From the NCBI GenBank assembly GCA_041639705.1, contig JBEQBT010000236.1, positions 1 through 5,368 of the forward strand: a DNA stretch of 5,368 bases, read 5' to 3'. The position numbers and the translations under genes are program-made. The notes under the pieces are model-generated. The model was given only the letters and a program-made list of their open reading frames with translations. It was not told where the DNA came from and did not search any database. The stretch is from JARDZI01 sp041639705 (GTDB lineage Bacteria > Bacillota > Clostridia > Clostridiales > Caloramatoraceae). How positions within the stretch are numbered: the first letter of the stretch is position 1; each line of letters begins with the position of its first letter. Below, in pieces: positions 1-5,368 of this stretch.

Positions 1-12
1 ATAACGTGCACT

Positions 13-36
13 GTAGTGGCCGATGCCCACATCGGC
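13..36 (+). repeat. REP-like unit 1: GTAGTG head plus 7-bp hairpin
   Basis: The unit starts with GTAGTG (13-18). A perfect 7-bp stem follows, GCCGATG (19-25) with CATCGGC (30-36), closing a four-base loop CCCA (26-29). A GTAG tetranucleotide just 5' of a hairpin is the layout known for REP sequences recognised by RAYT proteins. Stem and head are seen directly; the REP identity is inferred. Confidence 0.55.
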
Positions 37-72
37 ATGTTATTTTCGGCATATGGGATTCCCACAATTGAT

Positions 73-87
73 GTAGGTATCGCCTAC
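73..87. repeat. Small GTAGG/CCTAC hairpin inside the repeat pair
   Basis: GTAGG (73-77) can pair with CCTAC (83-87) around the loop TATCG. It lies between the two REP-like units and also begins with GTAG on both strands. A weaker stem, TGGG (54-57) with CCCA (61-64), sits just before it. Both are short and could be chance, but the shared GTAG ends with the neighbouring palindromes are suggestive. Confidence 0.3.
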
Positions 88-101
88 CACGTTAATGACC
101 T

Positions 102-125
102 GTCGATGTGGGCATCGACCACTAC
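102..125 (-). repeat. REP-like unit 2: inverted copy with a compensatory base-pair change
   Basis: Read on the minus strand from 125 to 102, this unit has the same GTAGTG head and the same CCCA loop. Its perfect 7-bp stem is GTCGATG with CATCGAC. It differs from unit 1 at two positions only, and these two bases pair with each other: a C:G pair in unit 1 is a T:A pair here. This compensatory change supports the short hairpin, rather than the long inverted repeat, as the conserved structure. Confidence 0.55.
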
Positions 126-150
126 GGCCCAACCAGGGTGCCAACAACAG

Positions 151-179
151 TGTAGGGGCGAACAGTGTTCGCCCCTACA
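151..179. repeat. Perfect 29-bp GC-rich palindrome
   Basis: The two 14-base arms TGTAGGGGCGAACA (151-164) and TGTTCGCCCCTACA (166-179) are exactly complementary around a single central G at 165. The element is much richer in G+C than the adjoining genes. Near-identical GTAGGGGCGAAC palindromes are, from memory, frequent as dispersed intergenic repeats in bacterial genomes, but that is not checked here. It has no T-tract next to it on the plus strand. On the minus strand it lies just past the operon terminator, where it might add transcript 3'-end protection. It is probably a repeat rather than a terminator itself. Confidence 0.6.
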
Positions 180-183
180 GCAC

Positions 184-210
184 AAAAAATGGAGGCTCTC
201 ATAACCTCCA
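184..210 (-). terminator. Intrinsic terminator of the redox operon
   Basis: On the minus strand, 11 nt after the AOR stop codon, TGGAGG (210-205) pairs with CCTCCA (195-190) around a nine-base loop. A run of six T residues (189-184) follows at once. This is the classic Rho-independent layout for transcription coming from the AOR gene. The plus strand has the A-run before the stem, not after it, so the terminator is one-directional. Confidence 0.8.
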
Positions 211-221
211 CTAAAATCATT

Positions 222-1955
222 CTATAGGCTCTCAATCATTTCCTTATATTCCTTAACCATTTCCTCGGCCTTGGTTCTGTCTAGTTTGCCGTTTAGGGTT
301 TTGGTTTCAAAATATCTTTCAGGTATTTTAATACTATCCAGGCTGTAGCCTAGTTTTTCTTTTATTTTGTATTTTAGCCTTAATATTTCTCTTGCAATTT
401 CAGTTAGTTCTTCATTTGTTGTCTTGATTCCTACTGAATCCAATGCTTTTATGATTACATCCCTAGAATAAACCTTTCTTGCAAAAAGACATATTACAAG
501 ACTTGTTAACAGGTTTCTTTCTATTTCCTCATCAAAAATGCTTCCTACTAAATCCTTATTTTCCTTCTTTGCCTGATCAATTGAATATCCTGCATTATCA
601 AGATGTGAATGCCTTGAACTAACTGCAAATCCAACTACGCTGCCATAACCTGTGTGATAACCTGGCATCTCATTTCCTCCAAGATGGCAAGCAAATTCAT
701 CACCACCATACCTTTTCGATGCATAGTCTACACCTTTACCCAATGCTTTATAAAAATCATTTTTAGCTCTTGCTATATACTGAACTGCAGCCATATAATT
801 AGAAAGCACTCCAAATTCAAATGGCATTAATGTATCATCTAGGTTTATAATGCCTCTCTTATAACATTCTGTAGCCCACCCTAGGGCTACACCGGTTGAT
901 ATGGCATCCAGTCCTTCACTCTCTACCACATCTATAAGCTGAAGTACTTCATCAGTATCCTTTAATCCTACAAAGCTGCCTAGGGCAAAAACCAATTCAT
1001 GGTCATATGAAATATTTACTGATTCATACTCATAACCCGCATCAAATTCCCTTCTGAATTGACCTATGTGAATGCACCCAATTGGACAACCTGCACATGC
1101 AACCTTTCTAATAAGGTTATTTTCTGCAAAGCTTTCACCTGATATTTTCTCTGCATGTTCATAATGTGTAGTTTTTAGGTTTAATGATGGAAGTGAATTC
1201 ATTTCATTTAATGGAACTACATTAATCGCAGTTCCAACTTCATGATATTTTTTCATTACATCTGTATTTAAAACAGTATTGAAAATACTATCATATGTTT
1301 CTCTATATTTTTTTCTATTTTCACTTGATATTTTTATAGAATTATCACCTATAATAACAATACCTTTTAATAGCTTTGAACCTAACACTGCACCTAGTCC
1401 AAGCCTTCCAAAATGCCTGTAGGTATCCACATTAACCCCTGCATAGGTAATAAGGTTTTCTCCTGCCCTTCCAATTCTCATGGAGCTTCTCACTCCACTT
1501 CCCTGTGTATGACCTCTTAGTATCTTTCCTGTTTCCTCAACAGATAAACCCCACATTGCCCTTGCATCCTTAAAATTGACCTTGTCATCTATAACAATAT
1601 ACTCAGGGTGCTTTGACTTTCCAGTAATAACGATTGCATCAGTTTCATTAAATCTCATTGCCATAGCAAGTCTTCCACCTGCATGACTCTCTCCATATTC
1701 ACCTGTATGAGGAGAATAAAAAGCTGCAACAACTTTAGTACAAACCGGCATTACAAATGACAGTGGTCCTATAGCAAAAACTACTGGTTGGCAAGAATCA
1801 AGAGGCGGACAGTCTGTTTTTATATTCTCATCGAGAAGCTTTACAGCTAGCCCTGTTCCTCCTATATATTTCAGGAGATCCTCTCTCTTTTCATATCTAT
1901 ATTCTTCCTTATCAAGTTCTATATAAAGAACATTAATATAATCCTTACCAAGCAT
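222..1955 (-). CDS. Aldehyde:ferredoxin oxidoreductase family protein (tungsto/molybdo-pterin catalytic subunit)
   Basis: This 577-residue protein has the usual length and layout of the AOR family: an N-terminal AOR domain (about 1-205) and a C-terminal domain (about 215-560). Visible landmarks are GGTGLA (32-37), the SPHTG...GGR block (81-95), and the GRAGENL...YAGV...GRLGLGAVLGSK stretch (162-194). Three cluster cysteines are C287, C290 and C294 (C-x2-C-x3-C); the likely fourth is C489. These positions almost match Pyrococcus AOR (288, 291, 295, 494). Family members bind a tungsten or molybdenum bis-pterin plus one [4Fe-4S] cluster, and interconvert aldehydes or related substrates with acids using ferredoxin-level electrons. 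The pterin motif before the fourth cysteine, DxxGLC in classical AORs, reads TSLVIC here (484-489). No signal peptide is seen, so it is cytoplasmic. The ATG follows the upstream stop with no gap and has a perfect ribosome site. Pairing with a four-cluster ferredoxin suggests a YdhV- or WOR5-like subgroup. The substrate is unknown. Confidence 0.93.
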   Translation of the reverse strand: MLGKDYINVLYIELDKEEYRYEKREDLLKYIGGTGLAVKLLDENIKTDCPPLDSCQPVVFAIGPLSFVMPVCTKVVAAFYSPHTGEYGESHAGGRLAMAMRFNETDAIVITGKSKHPEYIVIDDKVNFKDARAMWGLSVEETGKILRGHTQGSGVRSSMRIGRAGENLITYAGVNVDTYRHFGRLGLGAVLGSKLLKGIVIIGDNSIKISSENRKKYRETYDSIFNTVLNTDVMKKYHEVGTAINVVPLNEMNSLPSLNLKTTHYEHAEKISGESFAENNLIRKVACAGCPIGCIHIGQFRREFDAGYEYESVNISYDHELVFALGSFVGLKDTDEVLQLIDVVESEGLDAISTGVALGWATECYKRGIINLDDTLMPFEFGVLSNYMAAVQYIARAKNDFYKALGKGVDYASKRYGGDEFACHLGGNEMPGYHTGYGSVVGFAVSSRHSHLDNAGYSIDQAKKENKDLVGSIFDEEIERNLLTSLVICLFARKVYSRDVIIKALDSVGIKTTNEELTEIAREILRLKYKIKEKLGYSLDSIKIPERYFETKTLNGKLDRTKAEEMVKEYKEMIESL

Positions 1956-2366
1956 CTAAAAGACCTCCTTTAAGGCTATACATTTATGGGGGCAATAATT
2001 TGTACAATATCCACAATGGCTACAAATTATTGGATATCCATCACTGTCCATTCTTATTGCACTAACAGAGCAAGCAGCTTCACATGCATTGCATTTTTCA
2101 CACTTATCCCTGTGAAAAACTACTCCGCCACCCTTCCTTAATGTTAGTGCACCAAACTTACATGCTTCCATACAAGCTGGATCAGTACATGCTCTACATA
2201 TGTTAATAACAAAATCACCAGTAAAACCTCCAGCTGTTTTGACATCTATTGCTGAAATAGCTGCAGAGTATTCTCCTCTGAGCCTTGCACATGCTTGACG
2301 ACATGAAAGGCAGCCTATACATCTTCTTCTATCTACTACCTTTAGAACATTAGCCAAGCAAAACAC
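1956..2366 (-). CDS. Four-cluster [4Fe-4S] ferredoxin-like electron-transfer subunit (YdhY-like)
   Basis: This 136-residue protein carries four cysteine motifs: C16-x2-C19-x2-C22-x3-C26, C57-x2-C60-x4-C65-x3-C69, C89-x2-C92-x2-C95-x3-C99, and C115-x2-C118-x2-C121-x3-C125-P. That gives sixteen ligands, enough for four [4Fe-4S] clusters, in the order seen in DmsB/HycB/NrfC-type subunits. There is no Tat or Sec signal and no membrane segment, so it is cytoplasmic. Its likely role is to shuttle electrons between the AOR-family enzyme encoded next and an external carrier such as ferredoxin. It starts with GTG at 2366, preceded by GGGAAGG. A TTG three codons later (2357) with AAGGTG upstream is an alternative start; neither removes a motif. 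It lies 21 bp after the unknown gene and abuts the AOR gene. Comparable pairs are YdhY/YdhV in E. coli and the small subunit of Pyrococcus WOR5. The family call is firm; the partner assignment comes from context. Confidence 0.9.
   Translation of the reverse strand: MFCLANVLKVVDRRRCIGCLSCRQACARLRGEYSAAISAIDVKTAGGFTGDFVINICRACTDPACMEACKFGALTLRKGGGVVFHRDKCEKCNACEAACSVSAIRMDSDGYPIICSHCGYCTNYCPHKCIALKEVF
1963..1970 (-). promoter_or_regulatory. Consensus ribosome binding site of the AOR gene, inside the ferredoxin gene
   Basis: AAGGAGGT (1970-1963) is a full match to the Shine-Dalgarno consensus and lies about 8 nt before the AOR ATG. It doubles as the last codons of the upstream gene (Lys-Glu-Val), whose TAG directly precedes the ATG. 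This implies translational coupling and matched production of the two subunits. Confidence 0.85.
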
Positions 2367-2387
2367 CTTCCCTTCCCAAATAAATTT

Positions 2388-3038
2388 TTAAACTATTTTT
2401 TTTAAATTATCCAGTAAATTGCTCATTGAATCATAGGAAATTACAGCAATATTTTTCCCTTGTTTCAGGCATTCACTCTTTGGATACACATATCCTATCC
2501 CCAGTTTAAAGGCCACTTTTCCCTTAGAAATGTTATTTTCAATAAAACTTATAAAGCTGTCATAGTTTTTAGCATTTATATCAAGTGAAGAAAGTTTCAT
2601 ATAATTATTCTTTTTATCTTTTCCTAAAATTTCTGCATATATCATTGCAAACTTATTTGACATTGCTAATTCCCAAACAACGCTTTTTTTATTTTTTATT
2701 ACATCAAGAACGTACTGAGCATCAACCTGATTCTCAGATAGTACACCATTTTCTATTTTTAGATGATCAGAGTTCATTAATATAAATACTCTAAACTTAC
2801 TACCCTCTACAATATGGTCCACATATATATTGCTGCTTCTCTTGTTGAAATTTTGAAAATCCTTCTCTAAAGTTAGTACCCCGCCAGTCTTTTTATGATG
2901 TATTTTCTGCATTTCATAACATAAGCTCCTAAAATGAAACTTTACATCATTTCTTCCTTTCTCGTATTCATTTTTTGACATTTTTTCCTTCTTCTTGAAA
3001 AAATCAAAATCAGCTGCCTGTAAACAATTAAAATCCAT
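2388..3038 (-). CDS. Hypothetical protein, first gene of the ferredoxin/AOR operon
   Basis: I do not recognise this 216-residue protein. It is hydrophilic and lysine-rich, with no signal peptide, no membrane segment and no cysteine cluster motif; its few cysteines (C5, C40 and one near residue 189) are scattered. Predicted character is mixed alpha/beta, with a basic, charged N-terminal part (about 12-50, including KKKEK and HHKK) and alternating hydrophobic strands later. The ATG at 3038 is supported by GGAGGGG five bases upstream. An internal ATG at 2981 (residue 20) with AAGGA upstream is an alternative. It is the first gene after the operon promoter, and only 21 bp separate it from the ferredoxin gene, so co-expression with the redox pair is likely. 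It could be an accessory or maturation factor, or a regulator, but nothing in the sequence decides. A run of eight A residues (on the minus strand) lies near its 3' end. Confidence 0.8.
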   Translation of the reverse strand: MDFNCLQAADFDFFKKKEKMSKNEYEKGRNDVKFHFRSLCYEMQKIHHKKTGGVLTLEKDFQNFNKRSSNIYVDHIVEGSKFRVFILMNSDHLKIENGVLSENQVDAQYVLDVIKNKKSVVWELAMSNKFAMIYAEILGKDKKNNYMKLSSLDINAKNYDSFISFIENNISKGKVAFKLGIGYVYPKSECLKQGKNIAVISYDSMSNLLDNLKKIV

Positions 3039-3064
3039 ATGTACCCCTCCATCATAAAATTATA

Positions 3065-3133
3065 AAGGTGCTATTTTCCATTTAGTTTAGATTAATTATA
3101 CACAACTGAACCAAAAAAGGAAATTAACACCTT
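3065..3133. promoter_or_regulatory. Imperfect 15-bp inverted repeat flanking the promoter (candidate operator pair)
   Basis: Plus-strand AAGGTGCTATTTTCC (3065-3079) and the complement of 3119-3133, AAGGTGTTAATTTCC, agree at 13 of 15 positions. The dyad axis is at about 3099, right on the -10 box. One arm would lie roughly 30-45 bp upstream of the predicted start site and the other 10-24 bp downstream. Two similar sites either side of a promoter fit a regulator binding as paired dimers or by a short loop. The adjacent HTH-TPR protein is the natural candidate, by position only. Confidence 0.4.
3095..3100 (-). promoter_or_regulatory. Predicted -10 box of the redox operon promoter
   Basis: The minus strand reads TATAAT at 3100-3095, a perfect -10 box, 57 nt before the ATG of the first operon gene. 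It would give a start site near 3088 and a leader of about 50 nt. No good -35 hexamer is found 16-18 bp upstream (the sequence there is TTTCCT-like), which suggests a weak or activator-dependent promoter. A second TATAAT at 3064-3059 is too close to the ribosome site to be favoured. Confidence 0.5.
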
Positions 3134-3139
3134 AGCTTA

Positions 3140-4423
3140 TTAATAATTTATAGATTTATTTGCTTTAATTAAATATTCAATGGATGTCATTTCATCACCC
3201 ATATTTTTATGCATTTCAGAAAGTGAAATATATAACTTCCATTCAGCTTTTTTATCTCCTGCCTTTTGAATATAGTCAAGAGCCAAGAAAGCAACTATTT
3301 CAGCCCTGTCATAATCCTTCATTTCCGACAGATATTCAAATTTTTTCATAAATATTTCAATTAGCCCATAAACTGTTTCTTGATTTAGTATTCTTTCCTC
3401 TGCAGAATCTATTATTTCAAGAGCGCTTTTAACATTATGAATTTCCTTTATACGTTCTGCAAGATTAATATATGTATCGACAAGTCTTTCATCATTCCCC
3501 ATACTTTTGTATTCAATAGCTTCCTTAAAATACTCAATGGACTTTTCCTTCTCTCCAATATCCCACAAGCATTGAGCTTCATTATTTTTTGCTCTTCCCA
3601 TACCTAGATAATCATTTTTTTCCTTATATTTTGTGAAGGCTTCACAGAATTTTTCTAGGCTTACCTTATTTAGCTTTAGCTCTCTTTCAATTATTCCATT
3701 CATCATAAATATTCCAGGAAGAAATTTATCCTTTCCTGCCCATTCATTTACCGAAACAAATTCATTACATTTATTAATAAAATCCTTTGCTTGGTCAAAT
3801 CTTTTTAATGCTAAGTTACATAGAGCAGTATCATATAATGCACGTGAAGCAATATCACAACTAATACCTTCAGAAATATATTTGTAAGCACTTAAATAAT
3901 ATCCTAGAGCCATGTCATACTTTTTTGTGGAGTATAAACAATTTCCTACTTTAATGTATAGATTTGCAATAACATTTAAATCCTTTGTTTTTAAATAATT
4001 TGTAAGAGACTTGACATAAAGATCAAATGCATTGTTATATTTTTTATTATCATAGTAAAAGTTACCCTGAAGAGCATAAAAAAAGCCTTTTTGATCGTCT
4101 TTAAGAAAAGAAAGTATATCTTCCATACCACTTATTGCATTTTTTGCTTCCTGATATTTTTTCTCATCATAAAGCGCTTGACTTATCACTTTATTTTTTT
4201 CAAATTCTTTTCTCCATCTCTCTTCTTCAGTCAGGGTGAAATATTCAACCTCTTCTTCTAATTTATCAGCGATATATAATAGTAACCCGGGGCTTGGCTT
4301 ACATTTTCCCTTCTCAACAGCACTTATCTGAGCAGGTGTAACTTTATCCCCTGCAAGTTCTTTTAGTGTAAATCTCATCTGCTTTCTTCTTCTTCTAATC
4401 TTTTCGCCAATCTTTAGTTCCAT
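3140..4423 (-). CDS. XRE-type helix-turn-helix regulator with TPR sensor domain
   Basis: This is a 427-residue transcription regulator if started at the ATG at 4423. Residues 4-56 form a Cro/C1-type helix-turn-helix: a basic KIRRRRKQMR helix, then FTLKELAG, then the recognition-helix region TPAQISAVEKGKCKPS (29-44). From about residue 70 to the end the protein is helical with seven or so TPR-like repeats, for example around 115-140, 155-180, 195-220, 275-305, 315-345, 365-385 and 395-425. HTH plus TPR is the layout of the RRNPP-type and related regulators, whose TPR part often binds a peptide or partner protein. The frame also opens at a GTG (4435), but that start has no ribosome site, whereas the ATG is preceded by a G-rich GGTGGGG and fits the usual MELKIGEKIR beginning. 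It lies between a second TPR gene and the redox operon. No small peptide gene is visible in the window. The ligand and targets are unknown. Confidence 0.88.
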   Translation of the reverse strand: MELKIGEKIRRRRKQMRFTLKELAGDKVTPAQISAVEKGKCKPSPGLLLYIADKLEEEVEYFTLTEEERWRKEFEKNKVISQALYDEKKYQEAKNAISGMEDILSFLKDDQKGFFYALQGNFYYDNKKYNNAFDLYVKSLTNYLKTKDLNVIANLYIKVGNCLYSTKKYDMALGYYLSAYKYISEGISCDIASRALYDTALCNLALKRFDQAKDFINKCNEFVSVNEWAGKDKFLPGIFMMNGIIERELKLNKVSLEKFCEAFTKYKEKNDYLGMGRAKNNEAQCLWDIGEKEKSIEYFKEAIEYKSMGNDERLVDTYINLAERIKEIHNVKSALEIIDSAEERILNQETVYGLIEIFMKKFEYLSEMKDYDRAEIVAFLALDYIQKAGDKKAEWKLYISLSEMHKNMGDEMTSIEYLIKANKSINY

Positions 4424-4453
4424 GTCCCCACCCACTTCATTACTTATTTATGC

Positions 4454-5368
4454 CTAATCATTTAAGATGATTCCAAGGTTTTTATACAAGTCCAATCCCC
4501 TGTTTATAAACTTAAGGGCTAATTCCTTTTCTCCAATTTCAATGTAGAATTTACCTGTAATAACACAAAAATCCCCCAGTTGCTTATTGTAATCAAGTGC
4601 TTCCAAATATTTAATAGCATTAAGAAGTGTTTCCTCAGCTTTTTTTACATCATTTTTTTTACTATATATTTTAAATAGATATTCAAAACATTTAATCCTA
4701 TATAAATGTTGTTCATAATCTAATTCATTCATTATACTTGATACAATTTCTAGTGCCTTATCATATTCCCCTAAGTAAACATAATTATCACATATAAAAA
4801 GCTTAGTATCAGGAATTGTATCATCATTTATATCATCCTTAAGCTTTAGTGCTTTATTCAAATGAATAAATGATTCTTCCATATTATGTCCCTTTGCAAA
4901 AATAACTCCAAGGTTTGTTTCAATACTAGCAATTTCATGTACATCATTTATCTCATCAAATATTTTTCTAGCTTCTCTTGCATACTTTAATGCTTCTTTA
5001 ACTTTATTATCCTGGCTATATGCAATACTCAATATCATTAAGGTCTCTGCATACTCTCTTTTATTATCCAATAGCTTAAGCCTGTCCTTTACCAACAGGG
5101 AATAATCTATTGCTTGAGACATATTTCCCATTTTGCTTTGGCATATTGCAATATAGTAAAATATTTTAGCTTTTAATATTTCATCCATTAGGCTATACTC
5201 ATTTAATATGTTGTCTGCTTGCATAAAATAATTAAGAGATGTTGATATATACCCCATTTCCAAGGTTATGGTTCCAAGAAGAATAAAGCTTTTTATAATA
5301 TCTTCAACGCTTTCTGTTTTTAAAAAAATGCTGTTTGCAGATATGCAGTACTGTTGGGATTCTTCAAG
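4454..5368 (-). CDS. TPR-repeat protein, C-terminal part (cut by the window edge)
   Basis: The reading frame is open from the right edge of the window to a TAG at 4454-4456, giving 304 visible residues. No start is needed within the window: the TTG at 5263 is internal, because 35 further codons upstream are open and continue the same TPR pattern. The visible part is almost wholly TPR-like helices, at least seven repeats, with recognisable cores such as YYIAICQSKMGNMSQAIDY, ILSIAYSQDNKVKEALKYA and NLGVIFAKGHNMEESFIHL. It resembles the sensor region of the regulator that follows 30 bp downstream. It is probably the C-terminal part of a second HTH-TPR regulator, but its N-terminus, and so any DNA-binding domain, is outside the window. 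Confidence 0.85.
   Translation of the reverse strand, partial: LEESQQYCISANSIFLKTESVEDIIKSFILLGTITLEMGYISTSLNYFMQADNILNEYSLMDEILKAKIFYYIAICQSKMGNMSQAIDYSLLVKDRLKLLDNKREYAETLMILSIAYSQDNKVKEALKYAREARKIFDEINDVHEIASIETNLGVIFAKGHNMEESFIHLNKALKLKDDINDDTIPDTKLFICDNYVYLGEYDKALEIVSSIMNELDYEQHLYRIKCFEYLFKIYSKKNDVKKAEETLLNAIKYLEALDYNKQLGDFCVITGKFYIEIGEKELALKFINRGLDLYKNLGIILND

Larger units (their letters stand above)
11..127. repeat. Inverted pair of GTAG-headed hairpin units (REP/BIME-like element)
   Basis: Bases 11-37 and 101-127 form a long imperfect inverted repeat with 63 nt between the arms; there is one C/A mismatch (20/118) and two G-T wobbles (35/103, 12/126). Each arm is itself a hairpin unit, described in the next two entries, so the whole is two small elements facing each other. 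The region is about half G+C, clearly richer than the flanking genes, and has no convincing coding content. The arrangement fits a REP-pair (BIME) or MITE-like dispersed element. A RAYT transposase gene is not present in the window. The family assignment rests on architecture only. Confidence 0.6.

Noticed and set aside
151..179. Bidirectional terminator
   Set aside because: The palindrome is strong but has no T-tract directly after it on either strand, and a proper terminator already lies just before it on the minus strand.
11..180. CRISPR array
   Set aside because: The repeated units are inverted hairpins of differing sequence, not direct repeats with regular unique spacers, and no cas gene is present.
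16..204. Plus-strand open frame of 62 codons across the palindromic region
   Set aside because: It runs through the REP-like units, the 29-bp palindrome and the operon terminator, has no ribosome site, and its translation has no recognisable protein character. It is a by-product of the GC-rich repeats.
2585..2785. Plus-strand open frame of 66 codons
   Set aside because: It lies wholly antisense to the unknown operon gene, has no ribosome site, and its composition mirrors the AT-rich opposite strand.
3059..3064. Second TATAAT as the main operon promoter
   Set aside because: It is about 20 nt from the start codon, so the transcript start would fall at or inside the ribosome binding site, and there is no fitting -35 box.
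3113..3133. Possible terminator after the HTH-TPR gene (AAGG/CCTT stem followed by T residues, minus strand)
   Set aside because: The stem has only four pairs with a nine-base loop, too weak to call. The same bases are better explained as one arm of the dyad around the promoter.
3633..3887. Plus-strand open frame of 84 codons
   Set aside because: It is antisense to the HTH-TPR regulator, which has clear domain evidence; nothing supports expression of this frame.

Overview
The window is AT-rich DNA with consensus Shine-Dalgarno sites, TTG/GTG/ATG starts and lysine-, isoleucine- and asparagine-rich proteins. This suggests an anaerobic low-GC Firmicute, most likely of the class Clostridia. The tungsten/molybdenum-type aldehyde oxidoreductase and the four-cluster ferredoxin subunit also point to a strict or facultative anaerobe. 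All five genes lie on the minus strand, so the reading direction is from high to low coordinates.

Layout in transcription order: (1) 5368-4454 is the C-terminal part of a protein made of tetratricopeptide (TPR) repeats, cut by the window edge. (2) 4423-3140 is a complete XRE-type helix-turn-helix regulator with a TPR sensor region, 30 bp downstream. (3) 3139-3039 is an intergenic region with a consensus -10 box, flanked by an imperfect 15-bp dyad repeat that could be an operator. (4) 3038-2388 is an unrecognised 216-residue soluble protein. (5) 2366-1956 is a small protein with four [4Fe-4S] motifs. (6) 1955-222 is an aldehyde:ferredoxin oxidoreductase (AOR) family enzyme whose ATG directly follows the stop codon of the ferredoxin gene. 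(7) 210-184 is an intrinsic terminator closing the operon. (8) 1-180 is a non-coding stretch of about 54% GC packed with palindromes.

The working model is a three-gene redox operon: unknown protein, electron-transfer subunit, then pterin-tungsten or pterin-molybdenum catalytic subunit. It would be transcribed from its own promoter and possibly controlled by the adjacent HTH-TPR regulator. The ferredoxin-AOR pairing resembles E. coli YdhY/YdhV and the archaeal WOR5 two-subunit enzyme more than the stand-alone Pyrococcus AOR. The substrate cannot be read from the sequence.

The most striking non-coding signal is in the first 130 bases. Two copies of a unit with a GTAGTG head followed by a 7-bp hairpin with loop CCCA face each other in inverted orientation. 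They differ only at two positions that pair with each other in the hairpin (C:G in one, T:A in the other). GTAG head plus hairpin in inverted pairs is the architecture of REP/BIME elements mobilised by RAYT (REP-associated tyrosine) transposases. The second notable signal is the dyad around the operon promoter.
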